The position numbers and the translations under genes are program-made. 40,560 nucleotides of DNA from Ensifer adhaerens (GTDB lineage Bacteria; Pseudomonadota; Alphaproteobacteria; Rhizobiales; Rhizobiaceae): contig OCMG01000003.1 of NCBI GenBank assembly GCA_900215285.1, forward strand, positions 845,001 through 885,560, read 5' to 3'. The notes below the pieces were generated by a model. It saw nothing but the letters and a program-made list of their open reading frames with translations. It had not been told where the DNA came from and did not search any database. The number at the start of each line of letters is the position of its first letter. The first letter of the stretch is position 1. This document shows positions 26,998 to 35,927 of this stretch, one piece after another.

Positions 26998-28986
26998 ATG
27001 GACGCGACCGTCAAACACACATATCCGCTCGATCTCCTGAGCGTCGAAGAGATCGCCACCGCGGTCTCCATCCTCAAGGCCGGCAAGTCGCTGGCCGACA
27101 CCGTTCGGTTTCCGATCATCCGGCTCGAAGAGCCCGACAAAGCGGCCCTTGCTGCCTTCCGCGAGGGCGCGCCGTTGCCGCGCCGCGCCTTCATCCTTTC
27201 GCTGGATATCTCGACCGGCGAGACGCACGAGTCGATCATCGATCTGTCCAGTGGCACAGTCACCGAGCACGTGCGGCTGCCGCTCGAAACGACACCCTAT
27301 GGTCAGCCTCCGGTCATGCTCTGCGAGTTTGAAACCGTTGAAGGGATCGTCAAGGCCGATCCCCGCTGGATTGCCGCCGTCAAGAAGCGCGGCATTACCG
27401 ATGAAGACATTCCGCTGGTCCAGATCGACCCGTTTTCTTCCGGCTATTTCGGACATGAATTCGAAAAGGGACAGCGCATTGTCCGCGCGGTTTCCTATTG
27501 GCGAGAAGACATCCGCGATAACGGCTATGCCCATCCGATAGAAGGCGTCGTTGCCGTTGTCGATCTCGTGAAACAGGCGGTCGTGGATCTCGTCGATGAC
27601 GAAAAGGTGATCCCGGTCCCGCGCAAGAAGCGCAACTACGGGCAGGAGGCATTCCCGGAAACGCGAAAGGACATCAAGCCGCTCGATATCGTCCAGCCGG
27701 AAGGTCCGAGCTTCAAGGTCGATGGCTGGAAGGTGGAGTGGCAGAACTGGAGCTTCCGCGTCGGCTTCACGCCCCGCGAAGGGCTTGTCCTGCACGAGCT
27801 GGGCATCAAGGATGGCGATAAGGTCCGCCCGGTCATCTTCCGCGCGTCGGTCACGGAGATGGTCGTGCCCTACGCCGATCCGACGGCCAACCACTATTGG
27901 AAGAGCGCCTTCGATGCGGGCGAGTATGGCCTCGGACGTCTTGCCAACTGCCTCGCACTCGGCTGTGACTGCCTAGGCCATATCCACTATTTCGACGTGC
28001 CGTCGGCGGATGATTTCGGGCAGCCCATGGTCATGAAAAACGCGATCTGCATGCATGAGGAAGATTACGGCATCCTCTGGAAGCACTACGAGTTCCGTAA
28101 CGGCATCTTCGAAGTGCGCCGTTCGCGCCGCCTGGTCATCTCCTTCTTCGCCACTGTAGGCAACTACGATTATGGTTTCTACTGGTATCTCTATCAGGAT
28201 GGCACGATCCAGCTCGAAGCGAAGCTGACCGGCATCATCCAGACGGCGGCCGTGGCGTCCGGCGAGACCTATGAATGGGGCGGCATGGTGGATGACAATC
28301 TGGGCGGCCCGACGCACCAGCACTTCTTCAATGCGCGCCTTCACATGGATGTCGATGGCAGTGGTAATACCGTCAGCGAGCACGAATTCGTTCCGCGCCC
28401 CTGGGGCGAGAACAATCCCTACGGCAACGTTTTCGACACGCGCACGCGCATGCTGAAGCGCGAACTCGACAGTCCTGCCATCGCCAATGGCGAGACCGGG
28501 CGTTACTGGAAGGTGCAGAACCCCAATGTGAAAAACTCGGTCGGCAAGGCCCCCGGTTACAAGATGGTCGTCATGCCGAGCCCGCTGATGCTGGCCCAGG
28601 AGGGATCGACGGTTGCCCAGCGCGGCGGCTTCGCCAGGAAGCATATCTGGGTGACGGCCTACGATCCGAAGGAAAAATATGCCTCCGGCGACTATCCGAA
28701 CGTGCATGCGGGCGGCGATGGTCTTCCGAAATATGTCCAGCAGAACCGCAATATCGAAAATGCGGATGTCGTGCTCTGGCACTCTTTCGGTCACACCCAT
28801 GTCTGCAAGCCGGAGGACTTCCCGATCATGCCCGTGGAATATGCCGGGTTCACGCTGAAGCCGAACGGGTTCTTCGACAGCAACGTCTCGATGGACCTGC
28901 CGGCCGAGAAGAACGCGCACAGCAGGGACAATCGCGAACCGGGCGAGGGCGGAAAGTCCCATGGCGGGTCCTGCTGCCACGCCTGA
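26998..28986 (+). CDS. tynA: primary amine oxidase (copper/topaquinone)
   Basis: A 662-residue copper amine oxidase, converting primary amines plus O2 and water to aldehyde, ammonia and H2O2. The cofactor motif NYDYG is at residues 389-393; Tyr390 becomes topaquinone. The catalytic base lies in YWKSAFDAGEYGLG, and the copper histidines are in THQHFFNARLHMDVDG (HxH) and WHSFGHTHVCKPEDFPIMPVEYAGFTLKPNGFFD. No signal peptide is visible, so it is probably cytoplasmic, unlike periplasmic TynA of E. coli. The protein ends HGGSCCHA. AAAGAG precedes ATG 26998. The flanking permease and the paa genes suggest phenylethylamine- or tyramine-like substrates. The symbol is by function, not by alignment. 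Confidence 0.92.
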   Translation: MDATVKHTYPLDLLSVEEIATAVSILKAGKSLADTVRFPIIRLEEPDKAALAAFREGAPLPRRAFILSLDISTGETHESIIDLSSGTVTEHVRLPLETTPYGQPPVMLCEFETVEGIVKADPRWIAAVKKRGITDEDIPLVQIDPFSSGYFGHEFEKGQRIVRAVSYWREDIRDNGYAHPIEGVVAVVDLVKQAVVDLVDDEKVIPVPRKKRNYGQEAFPETRKDIKPLDIVQPEGPSFKVDGWKVEWQNWSFRVGFTPREGLVLHELGIKDGDKVRPVIFRASVTEMVVPYADPTANHYWKSAFDAGEYGLGRLANCLALGCDCLGHIHYFDVPSADDFGQPMVMKNAICMHEEDYGILWKHYEFRNGIFEVRRSRRLVISFFATVGNYDYGFYWYLYQDGTIQLEAKLTGIIQTAAVASGETYEWGGMVDDNLGGPTHQHFFNARLHMDVDGSGNTVSEHEFVPRPWGENNPYGNVFDTRTRMLKRELDSPAIANGETGRYWKVQNPNVKNSVGKAPGYKMVVMPSPLMLAQEGSTVAQRGGFARKHIWVTAYDPKEKYASGDYPNVHAGGDGLPKYVQQNRNIENADVVLWHSFGHTHVCKPEDFPIMPVEYAGFTLKPNGFFDSNVSMDLPAEKNAHSRDNREPGEGGKSHGGSCCHA

Positions 28987-29013
28987 GGCAAGGGTCACGC
29001 GACGCTATGAGCG

Positions 29014-29042
29014 GCCTGCCTCTCGCATGAGGGACAGGCTTT
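29014..29042 (+). terminator. possible terminator after amine oxidase
   Basis: An interrupted stem GCCTG-CCTC / GAGG-GA-CAGGC with loop TCGCAT ends in TTT, 28 bases after the amine oxidase stop and just before the convergent paaX stop. The short T-run makes it a weak call. Confidence 0.35.
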
Positions 29043-29079
29043 CGCGTTGGAGCGGCCTGGGTCGATTGCCAGCCGCATG

Positions 29080-29970
29080 TCAGGTCTGCATCGGAAGTCC
29101 CGCCACGGCTCGAACGCCCTGAAGTCGGCGCGCCGTTGCTTCGGTCTCGGCGGGCAGTGGCGCATTGCGGCCCTCGAACAGACGTCCGATCTCGGTATCG
29201 GTTTGCTCGGAGAGCGCAAGGTACGCCCTCGCGAAAAGTTGTCGGGCCTCCGCTCCCGGCCATTCGAACGGCAGGACCTCGGCCGGCAGCATGGGGTCCG
29301 CCAACAGCACATGGCGGTAGAGATGGACGAGCAGCAGGCGCATGAAGACCGCATCCTGCCCGGCAGGATAGTCGCCGCGGCGCAGCGCCTCGATCAGAGG
29401 CGAGAAGCGGTCGATGAAGGAGCGGTATTCCGCCGCATAGGTGTCGAGCGACCAAAGTGAAGCGGCAAGCTCTCGCATGTCCGATGCGCCCCGGGTCAAG
29501 GTTGCGCTGAACGCTATTCCGAACAGCGTGGGGGAGAGGTGGGCATGGCTCGGCCTGATGAACATACCATTGCCGAGCATAACGAAATGCGCGCGCTTCA
29601 ACGTTTCCGGAGAGGGTTCCCGCGCGTGCAGGATCGTCCACCCGTCGGCAGACTTGACTGGTTCGAATAGCAGGCGCGCTGCGAGGTCGAACTCGTCTCG
29701 GGCCGAGTCTGCCAGCTGATAGTAACTGCGGCGTCCGTCGCGAATACCGATCAGGCGGCCCGCATTGACGAGACGTGAGACGGCGGTGCGGACCTGCGTC
29801 TCCGTAATCCCGAACTGCGCGCATATCCCGATAAGGCTTCCCATCCAGAGGACACCGCCGCGTGGAACGACGATATCGCCATAGATGGTGACGATCATGG
29901 CAGGCGCAGTCAGCGTCAGACCATCAAGAAGAGATGCGCGAAAGCCCGCCTTGTCTTCCATAACCGCCAA
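29080..29970 (-). CDS. paaX: PaaX family transcriptional repressor of phenylacetate degradation
   Basis: About 296 residues. The N-terminal winged helix (LTAPAMIVTIYGDIVVPRGGVLWMGSLIGICAQFGITETQVRTAVSRLVNAGRLIGIRDGRRSYYQLADSA) and the C-terminal PaaX domain (YPAGQDAVFMRLLLVHLYRHVLLADPMLPAEVLPFEWPGAEARQLFARAYLAL) match PaaX, the phenylacetyl-CoA-responsive repressor. The start may be TTG 29970, which has AGAGGTG 7 bases upstream, or ATG 29961. A longer frame from 30180 is not credible because it crosses the promoter region. It is divergent from the thiolase-paaABCDE operon, its expected target. Confidence 0.88.
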   Translation of the reverse strand: MAVMEDKAGFRASLLDGLTLTAPAMIVTIYGDIVVPRGGVLWMGSLIGICAQFGITETQVRTAVSRLVNAGRLIGIRDGRRSYYQLADSARDEFDLAARLLFEPVKSADGWTILHAREPSPETLKRAHFVMLGNGMFIRPSHAHLSPTLFGIAFSATLTRGASDMRELAASLWSLDTYAAEYRSFIDRFSPLIEALRRGDYPAGQDAVFMRLLLVHLYRHVLLADPMLPAEVLPFEWPGAEARQLFARAYLALSEQTDTEIGRLFEGRNAPLPAETEATARRLQGVRAVAGLPMQT

Positions 29971-30085
29971 GAAATCACCTCTTTCATCCGTGGAACAGCG
30001 ATCCTTGAACGCCGATCGACCTGAAAACGCAAGCCGGACCTCAAGTTGAACAGGCTGAAAAACGACGCCCTGAGCGGCGCCTGTT

Positions 30086-30134
30086 CGAAACATCACATAA
30101 ATATCAAAAAATGTCTTCCATGTGTGATGTTTCG
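30086..30134. promoter_or_regulatory. 12-bp inverted repeats, candidate PaaX operator
   Basis: CGAAACATCACA (30086-30097) and TGTGATGTTTCG (30123-30134) are perfect inverted repeats separated by 25 bases, with centres 37 bases apart, in the paaX-thiolase intergenic region. PaaX sites in E. coli contain a TGTGATTCG-like core within a dyad; these arms carry TGTGAT. Spacing of over three helical turns suggests two dimers or a bent complex. Assignment to PaaX is inferred. Confidence 0.55.
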
Positions 30135-30147
30135 CTGCTATACATTG

Positions 30148-30157
30148 ACCGATCGGT
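30148..30157. promoter_or_regulatory. ACCGATCGGT palindrome, candidate TetR (PaaR-type) operator
   Basis: A perfect 10-base palindrome ACCGATCGGT lies 41 bases before the thiolase start and 14 bases after the PaaX-like repeat. ACCG-CGGT palindromes are typical of TetR-family regulators. The TetR gene at the end of the paaIK set is the natural candidate to bind it. Confidence 0.45.
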
Positions 30158-30197
30158 TGGCGAATGAGGAAGAACGCCAACTCGCAGGAGGATTTTC

Positions 30198-31403
30198 ATG
30201 CCGGAAGCTTTTGTGTGCGATGCTGTCAGGACGCCGATCGGCCGTTATGGCGGGGCTCTGTCCTCCGTCCGGGCGGACGATCTTGCAGCCGTTCCGCTTG
30301 CGGGTCTCATCGCACGAAACCCCAATGCCGACTGGTCCAAGGTCGATGACCTGATCTATGGCTGCGCGAACCAGGCTGGCGAAGACAACCGCAATGTCGG
30401 CCGCATGGCGGCCCTGCTTTCCGGTCTTCCCGTTTCGGTGCCGGCCACGACCGTCAACAGGCTTTGCGGCTCGGGCATGGATGCCGTTGGCATGGCGGCC
30501 CGCGCCATCCGCGCCGGCGATTGCGACTTCGTGATCGCAGGCGGCGTCGAGAGCATGAGCCGTGCGCCCTTCGTCATGCCCAAGGCCGAAAGCGCCTTTT
30601 CCCGCGCCAATGCGGTCTTTGACACGACGATCGGCTGGCGCTTCGTCAATCCGAAGATGAAGAAGATGTTCGGCATCGATTCCATGCCGGAAACCGCCGA
30701 CAACGTCGCTGCCGATTTCGGCATCAGCCGCGAGGATCAGGACGCCTTTGCCGCCCGTAGCCAGGCACGCTGGGCCGCCGCCCATGCAGCCGGCGTTTTC
30801 GCTGACGAGATTGTTCCTGTCCACGTCCCGCAGAAGAAGGGCGATCCGCTGGTCGTCGATCGCGACGAACATCCGCGTCCCGAGACGGGCGTCGCGCAGC
30901 TTGCGAAGCTGAAGGGCGTCAACGGCCCGGACCTTACCGTGACAGCCGGTAACGCCTCGGGCGTCAACGATGGCGCGGCCGCTTTGCTGGTGGCCAGCGA
31001 GGCGTCCGCAAAGGCGCACGGGCTGACCCCGAAGGCGCGCATCGTGGCCATGGCTGCCGCCGGCGTCGAGCCGCGCATCATGGGAATCGGGCCGGCCCCG
31101 GCGGCGCGCCGCGTGCTGGAGCGGACCGGCCTCACTATCGGCCAGATGGACGTGATCGAACTCAACGAAGCCTTTGCGTCGCAGGGTCTGGCCGTTCTGC
31201 GCGATCTCGGCCTGCCGGATGATGCGCCGCATGTGAACCCCAATGGTGGCGCGATCGCGCTCGGTCATCCGCTCGGCATGAGCGGTGCACGGCTGGTGAC
31301 GACGGCGGCCTATCAGCTTCATCGACAGGGCGGGCGCTATGCCCTTTGCACCATGTGCATCGGCGTCGGCCAGGGCATCGCCCTCATTCTCGAACGCGTG
31401 TGA
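30198..31403 (+). CDS. paaJ: 3-oxoadipyl-CoA thiolase (PaaJ/PcaF type)
   Basis: A 401-residue thiolase. The nucleophilic Cys90 is in [12 protein letters not shown]; His357 in [11 protein letters not shown] and Cys387 in [10 protein letters not shown] complete the active site. It should cleave 3-oxoadipyl-CoA to succinyl-CoA and acetyl-CoA and, in the phenylacetate route, also the 3-oxo-5,6-dehydrosuberyl-CoA intermediate. GGAGG precedes the ATG. It is the first gene of the operon, 23 bases before paaA, which supports PaaJ over a general PcaF role. Confidence 0.9.
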   Translation: MPEAFVCDAVRTPIGRYGGALSSVRADDLAAVPLAGLIARNPNADWSKVDDLIYGCANQAGEDNRNVGRMAALLSGLPVSVPATTVNRLCGSGMDAVGMAARAIRAGDCDFVIAGGVESMSRAPFVMPKAESAFSRANAVFDTTIGWRFVNPKMKKMFGIDSMPETADNVAADFGISREDQDAFAARSQARWAAAHAAGVFADEIVPVHVPQKKGDPLVVDRDEHPRPETGVAQLAKLKGVNGPDLTVTAGNASGVNDGAAALLVASEASAKAHGLTPKARIVAMAAAGVEPRIMGIGPAPAARRVLERTGLTIGQMDVIELNEAFASQGLAVLRDLGLPDDAPHVNPNGGAIALGHPLGMSGARLVTTAAYQLHRQGGRYALCTMCIGVGQGIALILERV

Positions 31404-31426
31404 CACGTCAGGCAGGAGGCAAGAGC

Positions 31427-32431
31427 ATGTATGCACAAATGGTGACGACGGATGCCGCGCGCGTCCGGTCTCTCGACGAAATGGACCCCCGCGAACGCGC
31501 CTTCCAGGAAAGGATCGACGCGGGCCAGAAGATCGAGCCGAAGGAATGGATGCCGGAAGCTTATCGCAAGACGCTGGTGCGCCAGATCAGTCAGCACGCC
31601 CACTCCGAAATCGTCGGTCAGTTGCCGGAGGGGAACTGGATCACGCGCGCCCCGACGCTGGAGCGCAAGGCGATCCTGCTTGCCAAGGTGCAGGACGAGG
31701 CGGGCCATGGCCTCTATCTCTACTGCGCCGCCGAAACGCTGGGCGTCAGCCGCGACGAAATGTATGAGCAGCTTCATTCCGGCAAGGCCAAGTATTCCTC
31801 CATCTTCAACTATCCGACGCTGACCTGGGCGGATATCGGTGCGATCGGCTGGCTGGTCGATGGTGCGGCCATCATGAACCAGGTGCCGTTGCAGCGCTGT
31901 TCCTACGGACCTTACTCGCGGGCCATGATCCGCATCTGCAAGGAAGAGAGCTTTCACCAGCGTCAGGGCTTCGACGTCCTGATGAAGATGGTGAAGGGCA
32001 CTCCGGCGCAGAAGGCTATGGTTCAGGACGCCCTGAACCGTTGGTGGTGGCCGTCGCTCATGATGTTCGGCCCGTCGGACGACGCCTCCGTTCATTCCGC
32101 CCAGTCCATGGCCTGGAAGATCAAGCAGAATTCCAATGACGAGCTACGCCAGAAATTCGTCGACCAGACCGTGCCGCAGGCCGAATATCTGGGCCTGACG
32201 ATCCCTGATCCCAAGCTCAAGTGGAACGAGGAAAAGCGCGGCTACGACTTCGGCGAGCCGGACTGGGAAGAGTTCTTCAACGTGATCGCCGGCAACGGCC
32301 CCTGCAACGCCGAACGCCTGAACGCGCGCAAGCGCGCCTGGGAAGAGGGCGCCTGGTTCCGCGACGGCCTCATGGCCCATAGCGAAAAGGTTGCCGCACG
32401 CCGCGCCGCCTCGAAAATTGCTGCCGAATAA
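31427..32431 (+). CDS. paaA: 1,2-phenylacetyl-CoA epoxidase subunit A
   Basis: The 334-residue catalytic di-iron subunit of the ring-1,2-phenylacetyl-CoA epoxidase. Iron-ligand motifs are seen as [15 protein letters not shown] (ExxH) and [14 protein letters not shown] (ExxH), with Glu in the upstream helix [15 protein letters not shown]. The segment [30 protein letters not shown] is strongly conserved in PaaA. AGGAGG lies 7 bases before ATG 31427. It is followed by paaB-paaC-paaD-paaE in the classical order. Confidence 0.96.
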   Translation: MYAQMVTTDAARVRSLDEMDPRERAFQERIDAGQKIEPKEWMPEAYRKTLVRQISQHAHSEIVGQLPEGNWITRAPTLERKAILLAKVQDEAGHGLYLYCAAETLGVSRDEMYEQLHSGKAKYSSIFNYPTLTWADIGAIGWLVDGAAIMNQVPLQRCSYGPYSRAMIRICKEESFHQRQGFDVLMKMVKGTPAQKAMVQDALNRWWWPSLMMFGPSDDASVHSAQSMAWKIKQNSNDELRQKFVDQTVPQAEYLGLTIPDPKLKWNEEKRGYDFGEPDWEEFFNVIAGNGPCNAERLNARKRAWEEGAWFRDGLMAHSEKVAARRAASKIAAE

Positions 32432-32448
32432 GTCCGGGGAGAGAGAAA

Positions 32449-32733
32449 ATGTCCAGCGAATGGCCACTTTGGGAAGTCTTCATTCGGGGCCAGCACGGCC
32501 TCAACCATCGCCACGTCGGCAGCCTTCATGCACCCGACGCGGAGATGGCGATCAACAATGCCCGCGACGTCTATACGCGCCGCAACGAAGGCATCAGCAT
32601 CTGGGTGGTGAAATCGGCGGATATCGTCGCCAGTTCGCCTTCTGAAAAGGGTGCGCTTTTCGAGCCTGCCAATTCCAAGGTCTATCGTCATCCGACCTTC
32701 TTCGAAATTCCGGATGAAGTGGGGCATATGTGA
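32449..32733 (+). CDS. paaB: 1,2-phenylacetyl-CoA epoxidase subunit B
   Basis: A 94-residue subunit: WPLWEVFIRGQHGLNHRHVGSLHAPDAEMAINNARDVYTRRNEGISIWVVKSADIVASSP, the full PaaB pattern. PaaB bridges PaaAC heterodimers in the epoxidase complex. GGGGAGAG precedes the ATG, and the stop overlaps the paaC start (TGATG). Confidence 0.95.
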   Translation: MSSEWPLWEVFIRGQHGLNHRHVGSLHAPDAEMAINNARDVYTRRNEGISIWVVKSADIVASSPSEKGALFEPANSKVYRHPTFFEIPDEVGHM

Positions 32734-33515
32734 TGGCGACCGCGGCACTGGAACCGGCTGCCCGGCAGGCGGCACTTTTCGAATTCCTGCTGCGCATGGG
32801 CGACAATTCGTTGGTCCTCGGTCATCGCGTTTCCGAGTGGTGCGGCCATTCGCCGGCGCTCGAGGAGGATATCGCGCTGTCCAACACGGCGCTCGATCTG
32901 ATCGGTCAGACGCAGCTCTGGCTCGGTCTCGCGGGCGAGGTGGAAGGCAATGGACGGTCTGCGGACAATCTCGCATATCTGCGCGATGGCTACGAGTTCC
33001 GCAACATCCTGCTTGTGGAGCGCCCCAACGGCGATTTCGGCAAGACGCTGACGCGGCAGTTCCTCTTCGATGCGTGGCATTATCTCATGCTGAAGGCATT
33101 GCATAATTCGACCGACAGTCGGATCGCCGAGATCGCTGAAAAGTCGCTGAAGGAAGTGTCCTACCATCTCGACCGCAGCCGCGATCTCATCATCCGGCTT
33201 GGCGACGGCACGGCGGAAAGCCATCGGCGGATACAGGACGCTCTGGACGAGATCTGGCCCTTTACCGGGGAGATGTTCACAAGCGACGCCCATGATGCTG
33301 AACTCGTAGAGGCGGGCATCATCCCGGCGCCGCAGAGCCTGAAGGCCGGATGGGACGAGATCGTTGGCGAGGCCCTGAGCGAAGGCACATTGAAGAAGCC
33401 GGCGGATGGCTACATGCACAAGGGCGGACGCCGCGGCGTTCACACCGAGCATCTTGGCTTTATCCTGTCCGAACTCCAGTTCCTGCAGCGCGCCTATCCG
33501 GGCGCAACCTGGTAG
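32733..33515 (+). CDS. paaC: 1,2-phenylacetyl-CoA epoxidase subunit C
   Basis: A 260-residue ferritin-like structural subunit. LRMGDNSLVLGHRVSEWCGHSPALEEDIALSNTALDLIGQ and LKEVSYHLDRSRDLIIRLGDGTAESH are conserved PaaC segments. The di-iron ligand pattern is degenerate (KEVSYH in place of ExxH), as expected, since PaaC stabilises PaaA and does not catalyse. ATG 32733 overlaps the paaB stop and is preferred to GTG one codon earlier. Confidence 0.94.
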   Translation: MATAALEPAARQAALFEFLLRMGDNSLVLGHRVSEWCGHSPALEEDIALSNTALDLIGQTQLWLGLAGEVEGNGRSADNLAYLRDGYEFRNILLVERPNGDFGKTLTRQFLFDAWHYLMLKALHNSTDSRIAEIAEKSLKEVSYHLDRSRDLIIRLGDGTAESHRRIQDALDEIWPFTGEMFTSDAHDAELVEAGIIPAPQSLKAGWDEIVGEALSEGTLKKPADGYMHKGGRRGVHTEHLGFILSELQFLQRAYPGATW

Positions 33516-33524
33516 GAGGCGGCT

Positions 33525-34049
33525 GTGAGCACGGCGTTGCGTCCATCGATTGGTGATGTCTGGGACTGGCTGGCGGAAGTGCCGGATCCGGAAATCCCTG
33601 TCATTTCGCTGACCGATCTCGGCATCATCCGCGATGTCGCGTGGCAGGACGATACGCTGGTTGTGACGGTGACGCCGACCTATTCGGGCTGTCCGGCAAC
33701 CTCGGTGATCAATCTGGATATCGAGGCGGCACTCGCCTCAAAGGGTATCGAGAAGGTTCAGCTCAAGCGTCAGCTATCGCCCGCCTGGACGACCGACTGG
33801 ATCAGCCCCGAGGGCCGGGAGAAGCTGCGTGAATACGGAATTGCCCCGCCGATCGACGGCACTGCCTCCGACGGCATCATGATGAAACGGATCGATCGCC
33901 TCTCTGGCCGATCCAACCTGACAGTGGCGTGTCCGCGTTGCGGATCCGCCGATACCGAAAAGATCAGCCAGTTCGGTTCGACGCCCTGCAAGGCGAGCTA
34001 TCGCTGCCGCGATTGTCTGGAGCCATTCGATTATTTCAAGTGCATCTGA
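33525..34049 (+). CDS. paaD: phenylacetate epoxidase maturation protein PaaD
   Basis: A 174-residue protein with the MIP18/SufT-like domain (VPDPEIPVISLTDLGIIRDVAW... TYSGCPATSVINLDIEAAL) and a C-terminal four-cysteine knuckle CPRCGS...YRCRDC...C. It is thought to help assemble the iron centres of the epoxidase complex. The start is GTG 33525, with AGGAGG 6 bases upstream, 9 bases after paaC. Confidence 0.93.
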   Translation: MSTALRPSIGDVWDWLAEVPDPEIPVISLTDLGIIRDVAWQDDTLVVTVTPTYSGCPATSVINLDIEAALASKGIEKVQLKRQLSPAWTTDWISPEGREKLREYGIAPPIDGTASDGIMMKRIDRLSGRSNLTVACPRCGSADTEKISQFGSTPCKASYRCRDCLEPFDYFKCI

Positions 34050-34069
34050 CCCATCGGGAGGGGTTGTCC

Positions 34070-35146
34070 ATGGCACGTTTCCATTCCCTGACGGTTACCG
34101 ATATTCGTCGCGAGACACGCGATGCGGTTGTCGTCACGCTCCGGCCATCCGACGAGGATCGTGCCGTTTTCGATTTCACGCAAGGCCAGTACCTGACCTT
34201 CCGCCGCAAGTTCGATGACGAGGAACTGCGCCGTTCCTATTCCATTTGCGCCGGCAAGGATGAGGGCGTGCTCAAGGTGGGCATCAAGCGCGTCGATGGC
34301 GGATGCTTTTCAACCTGGGCGAACGAAAACCTCAAGGTCGGTGAGACCTTGGAAGCCATGCCCCCGATGGGGACTTTCCACACGCCGCTCGATGCCGGCG
34401 CCAGCCGCCATTACCTCGGCTTTGCGGGTGGCAGCGGCATCACGCCCGTTCTGTCGATCATCAAGACGGTCCTGGCAAGGGAGCCTCACTCGCGCTTCAC
34501 GCTCGTCTATGCCAACCGGCAGATCAGTTCGATCATGTTCCGCGAGGAGCTGGAGGATCTGAAGAACCTCTATCTCGGCCGCTTCTCCGTGCTGCATGTG
34601 CTGAAGAGCGAAGCCCAGGACATCGATCTCTTCACCGGTCGCATCGATGCGGAAAAGTGCACGGCGCTGTTCAGGCACTGGATCGATATCAAATCCATTG
34701 CAACCGCCTTCATCTGCGGTCCCGAGCCGATGATGCTGGCAATTGCCGCTTCGCTCCGCGACCATGGCCTGCGGGACGATCAGGTCAAGTTCGAGCTTTT
34801 CGCCTCTTCCCAGCCCGGCCGCGCACGCCGTCGCGTCGAAGCTGTTGCAGGCGCCGATCATGGCGCGACGTGCGAGGCAACGGTGACGCTGGATGGCGCC
34901 ACGCGGACTTTCAAGTTCCCGAAGCAGGGCGTCAGCCTCCTCGACGCCGCCATCGAAAATGCCATGGACGTGCCCTTTGCCTGCAAGGCCGGGGTCTGCT
35001 CCACCTGCCGCGCCAAGGTCACTGAAGGCGAGGTGGAAATGGAGGTCAACCACGCGCTGGAAGACTACGAAGTGCGCCAGGGCTATGTCCTGACCTGTCA
35101 GTGCTTCCCGTTGAGTGATCGCATCGTGGTCAGCTACGACCAATAA
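34070..35146 (+). CDS. paaE: 1,2-phenylacetyl-CoA epoxidase reductase subunit E
   Basis: A 358-residue electron-transfer subunit. An FAD-binding domain (RRSYSICAGKDEGVLKVGIKRVDGGCFSTW, residues ~45-80) is followed by an NAD(P)H domain (LGFAGGSGITPVLSIIKTVL... FICGPEPMMLAIAASL). The C-terminal plant-type ferredoxin domain reads CKAGVCSTCRAKV...LTCQC, with the CX4CX2C pattern and the fourth Cys. It passes electrons from NADPH to PaaA. GGGAGG is upstream of ATG 34070. Confidence 0.95.
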   Translation: MARFHSLTVTDIRRETRDAVVVTLRPSDEDRAVFDFTQGQYLTFRRKFDDEELRRSYSICAGKDEGVLKVGIKRVDGGCFSTWANENLKVGETLEAMPPMGTFHTPLDAGASRHYLGFAGGSGITPVLSIIKTVLAREPHSRFTLVYANRQISSIMFREELEDLKNLYLGRFSVLHVLKSEAQDIDLFTGRIDAEKCTALFRHWIDIKSIATAFICGPEPMMLAIAASLRDHGLRDDQVKFELFASSQPGRARRRVEAVAGADHGATCEATVTLDGATRTFKFPKQGVSLLDAAIENAMDVPFACKAGVCSTCRAKVTEGEVEMEVNHALEDYEVRQGYVLTCQCFPLSDRIVVSYDQ

Positions 35147-35160
35147 GGGGAGCAGGCGGC

Positions 35161-35916
35161 GTGACAGACAAGATCGCAATCGAGGACTATCTGGCGCAGG
35201 GCGGCGTGCTCTCTTCTCCCGCCAACGTTCCGCCCCGGTATCGCGGCGAGCTTCTGCGCGTCATGGCGAGTTTTGTTGACAGCGAACTTGCCGGCTCGGC
35301 CGGGTTTGCCGACACGATCAATGATGCGCCCGGCATCCAGGAGCGCATTTCCGCCGCCCGCATCGTTCTGGAAAAGGCGGATCATGCGTCGCGGGTGCTG
35401 AAGATCATGGAGACCTTCGGCGCCGACGGCGGACGTTACGCAGCGCATCATCCATGGGCTTCCCGCGTTGCGCGTGACGCGGATATCGGTCTGGCGCGGC
35501 AGTCCGGCGATATGCGCCTTTCCATCTTTCACTATCCGCTCGAAGGATGGGTTGATGCCGTGGTCATGAATGTCCTGATGGGCCGGGCCAGCGTCATTCA
35601 GATCGAAGAGCTTGCCCGCGTTTCCTATCAGCCGCTTGCAGAGGTCTTTCGCGCCATCCTGCCTCGGGAGAGGCGGCATGCCGAACTGGGCCTTGCAGGT
35701 TTGGTTCAGCTCGTCGAAGAACCCGATTCCTCCATCCGGGCAAAAGCCTCGGTTCACTACTGGTATCCGCGCGTTGCAGCGAGCTTCGGGCAATCGAGTT
35801 CCGAGCGTTTCGAGACGCTCGCGCGCTTCCGCATCCGTCACACACCAAACGAGACCCTTCTGGCGAAATGGCGGGATGAGGTCGATGCGCAGCTTTCTGC
35901 GCTCCGTCTGAATTGA
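35161..35916 (+). CDS. PaaA/PaaC-like ferritin-fold protein embedded in the paa operon
   Basis: A 251-residue protein starting at GTG 35161 with GGGGAGC upstream. It reads as a third member of the PaaA/PaaC family. [49 protein letters not shown] aligns by eye with the PaaA stretch [40 protein letters not shown]. One ExxH motif is intact (E170-R-R-H173). The other is shifted: H75 is kept but the ligand position three before it is Lys72, with Glu71 next to it. Di-iron binding is therefore uncertain. Location between paaE and paaZ (11 bases before paaZ) implies a role in phenylacetyl-CoA oxidation, perhaps as an alternative subunit or a chaperone. Function unknown. Confidence 0.8.
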   Translation: MTDKIAIEDYLAQGGVLSSPANVPPRYRGELLRVMASFVDSELAGSAGFADTINDAPGIQERISAARIVLEKADHASRVLKIMETFGADGGRYAAHHPWASRVARDADIGLARQSGDMRLSIFHYPLEGWVDAVVMNVLMGRASVIQIEELARVSYQPLAEVFRAILPRERRHAELGLAGLVQLVEEPDSSIRAKASVHYWYPRVAASFGQSSSERFETLARFRIRHTPNETLLAKWRDEVDAQLSALRLN

Positions 35917-35927
35917 AAGGAAAAACC

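Noticed and set aside
29971..30180. N-terminal extension of PaaX by ~70 residues
   Set aside because: It would overlap the inverted repeats and the ACCGATCGGT site of the divergent promoter and has no match to PaaX.
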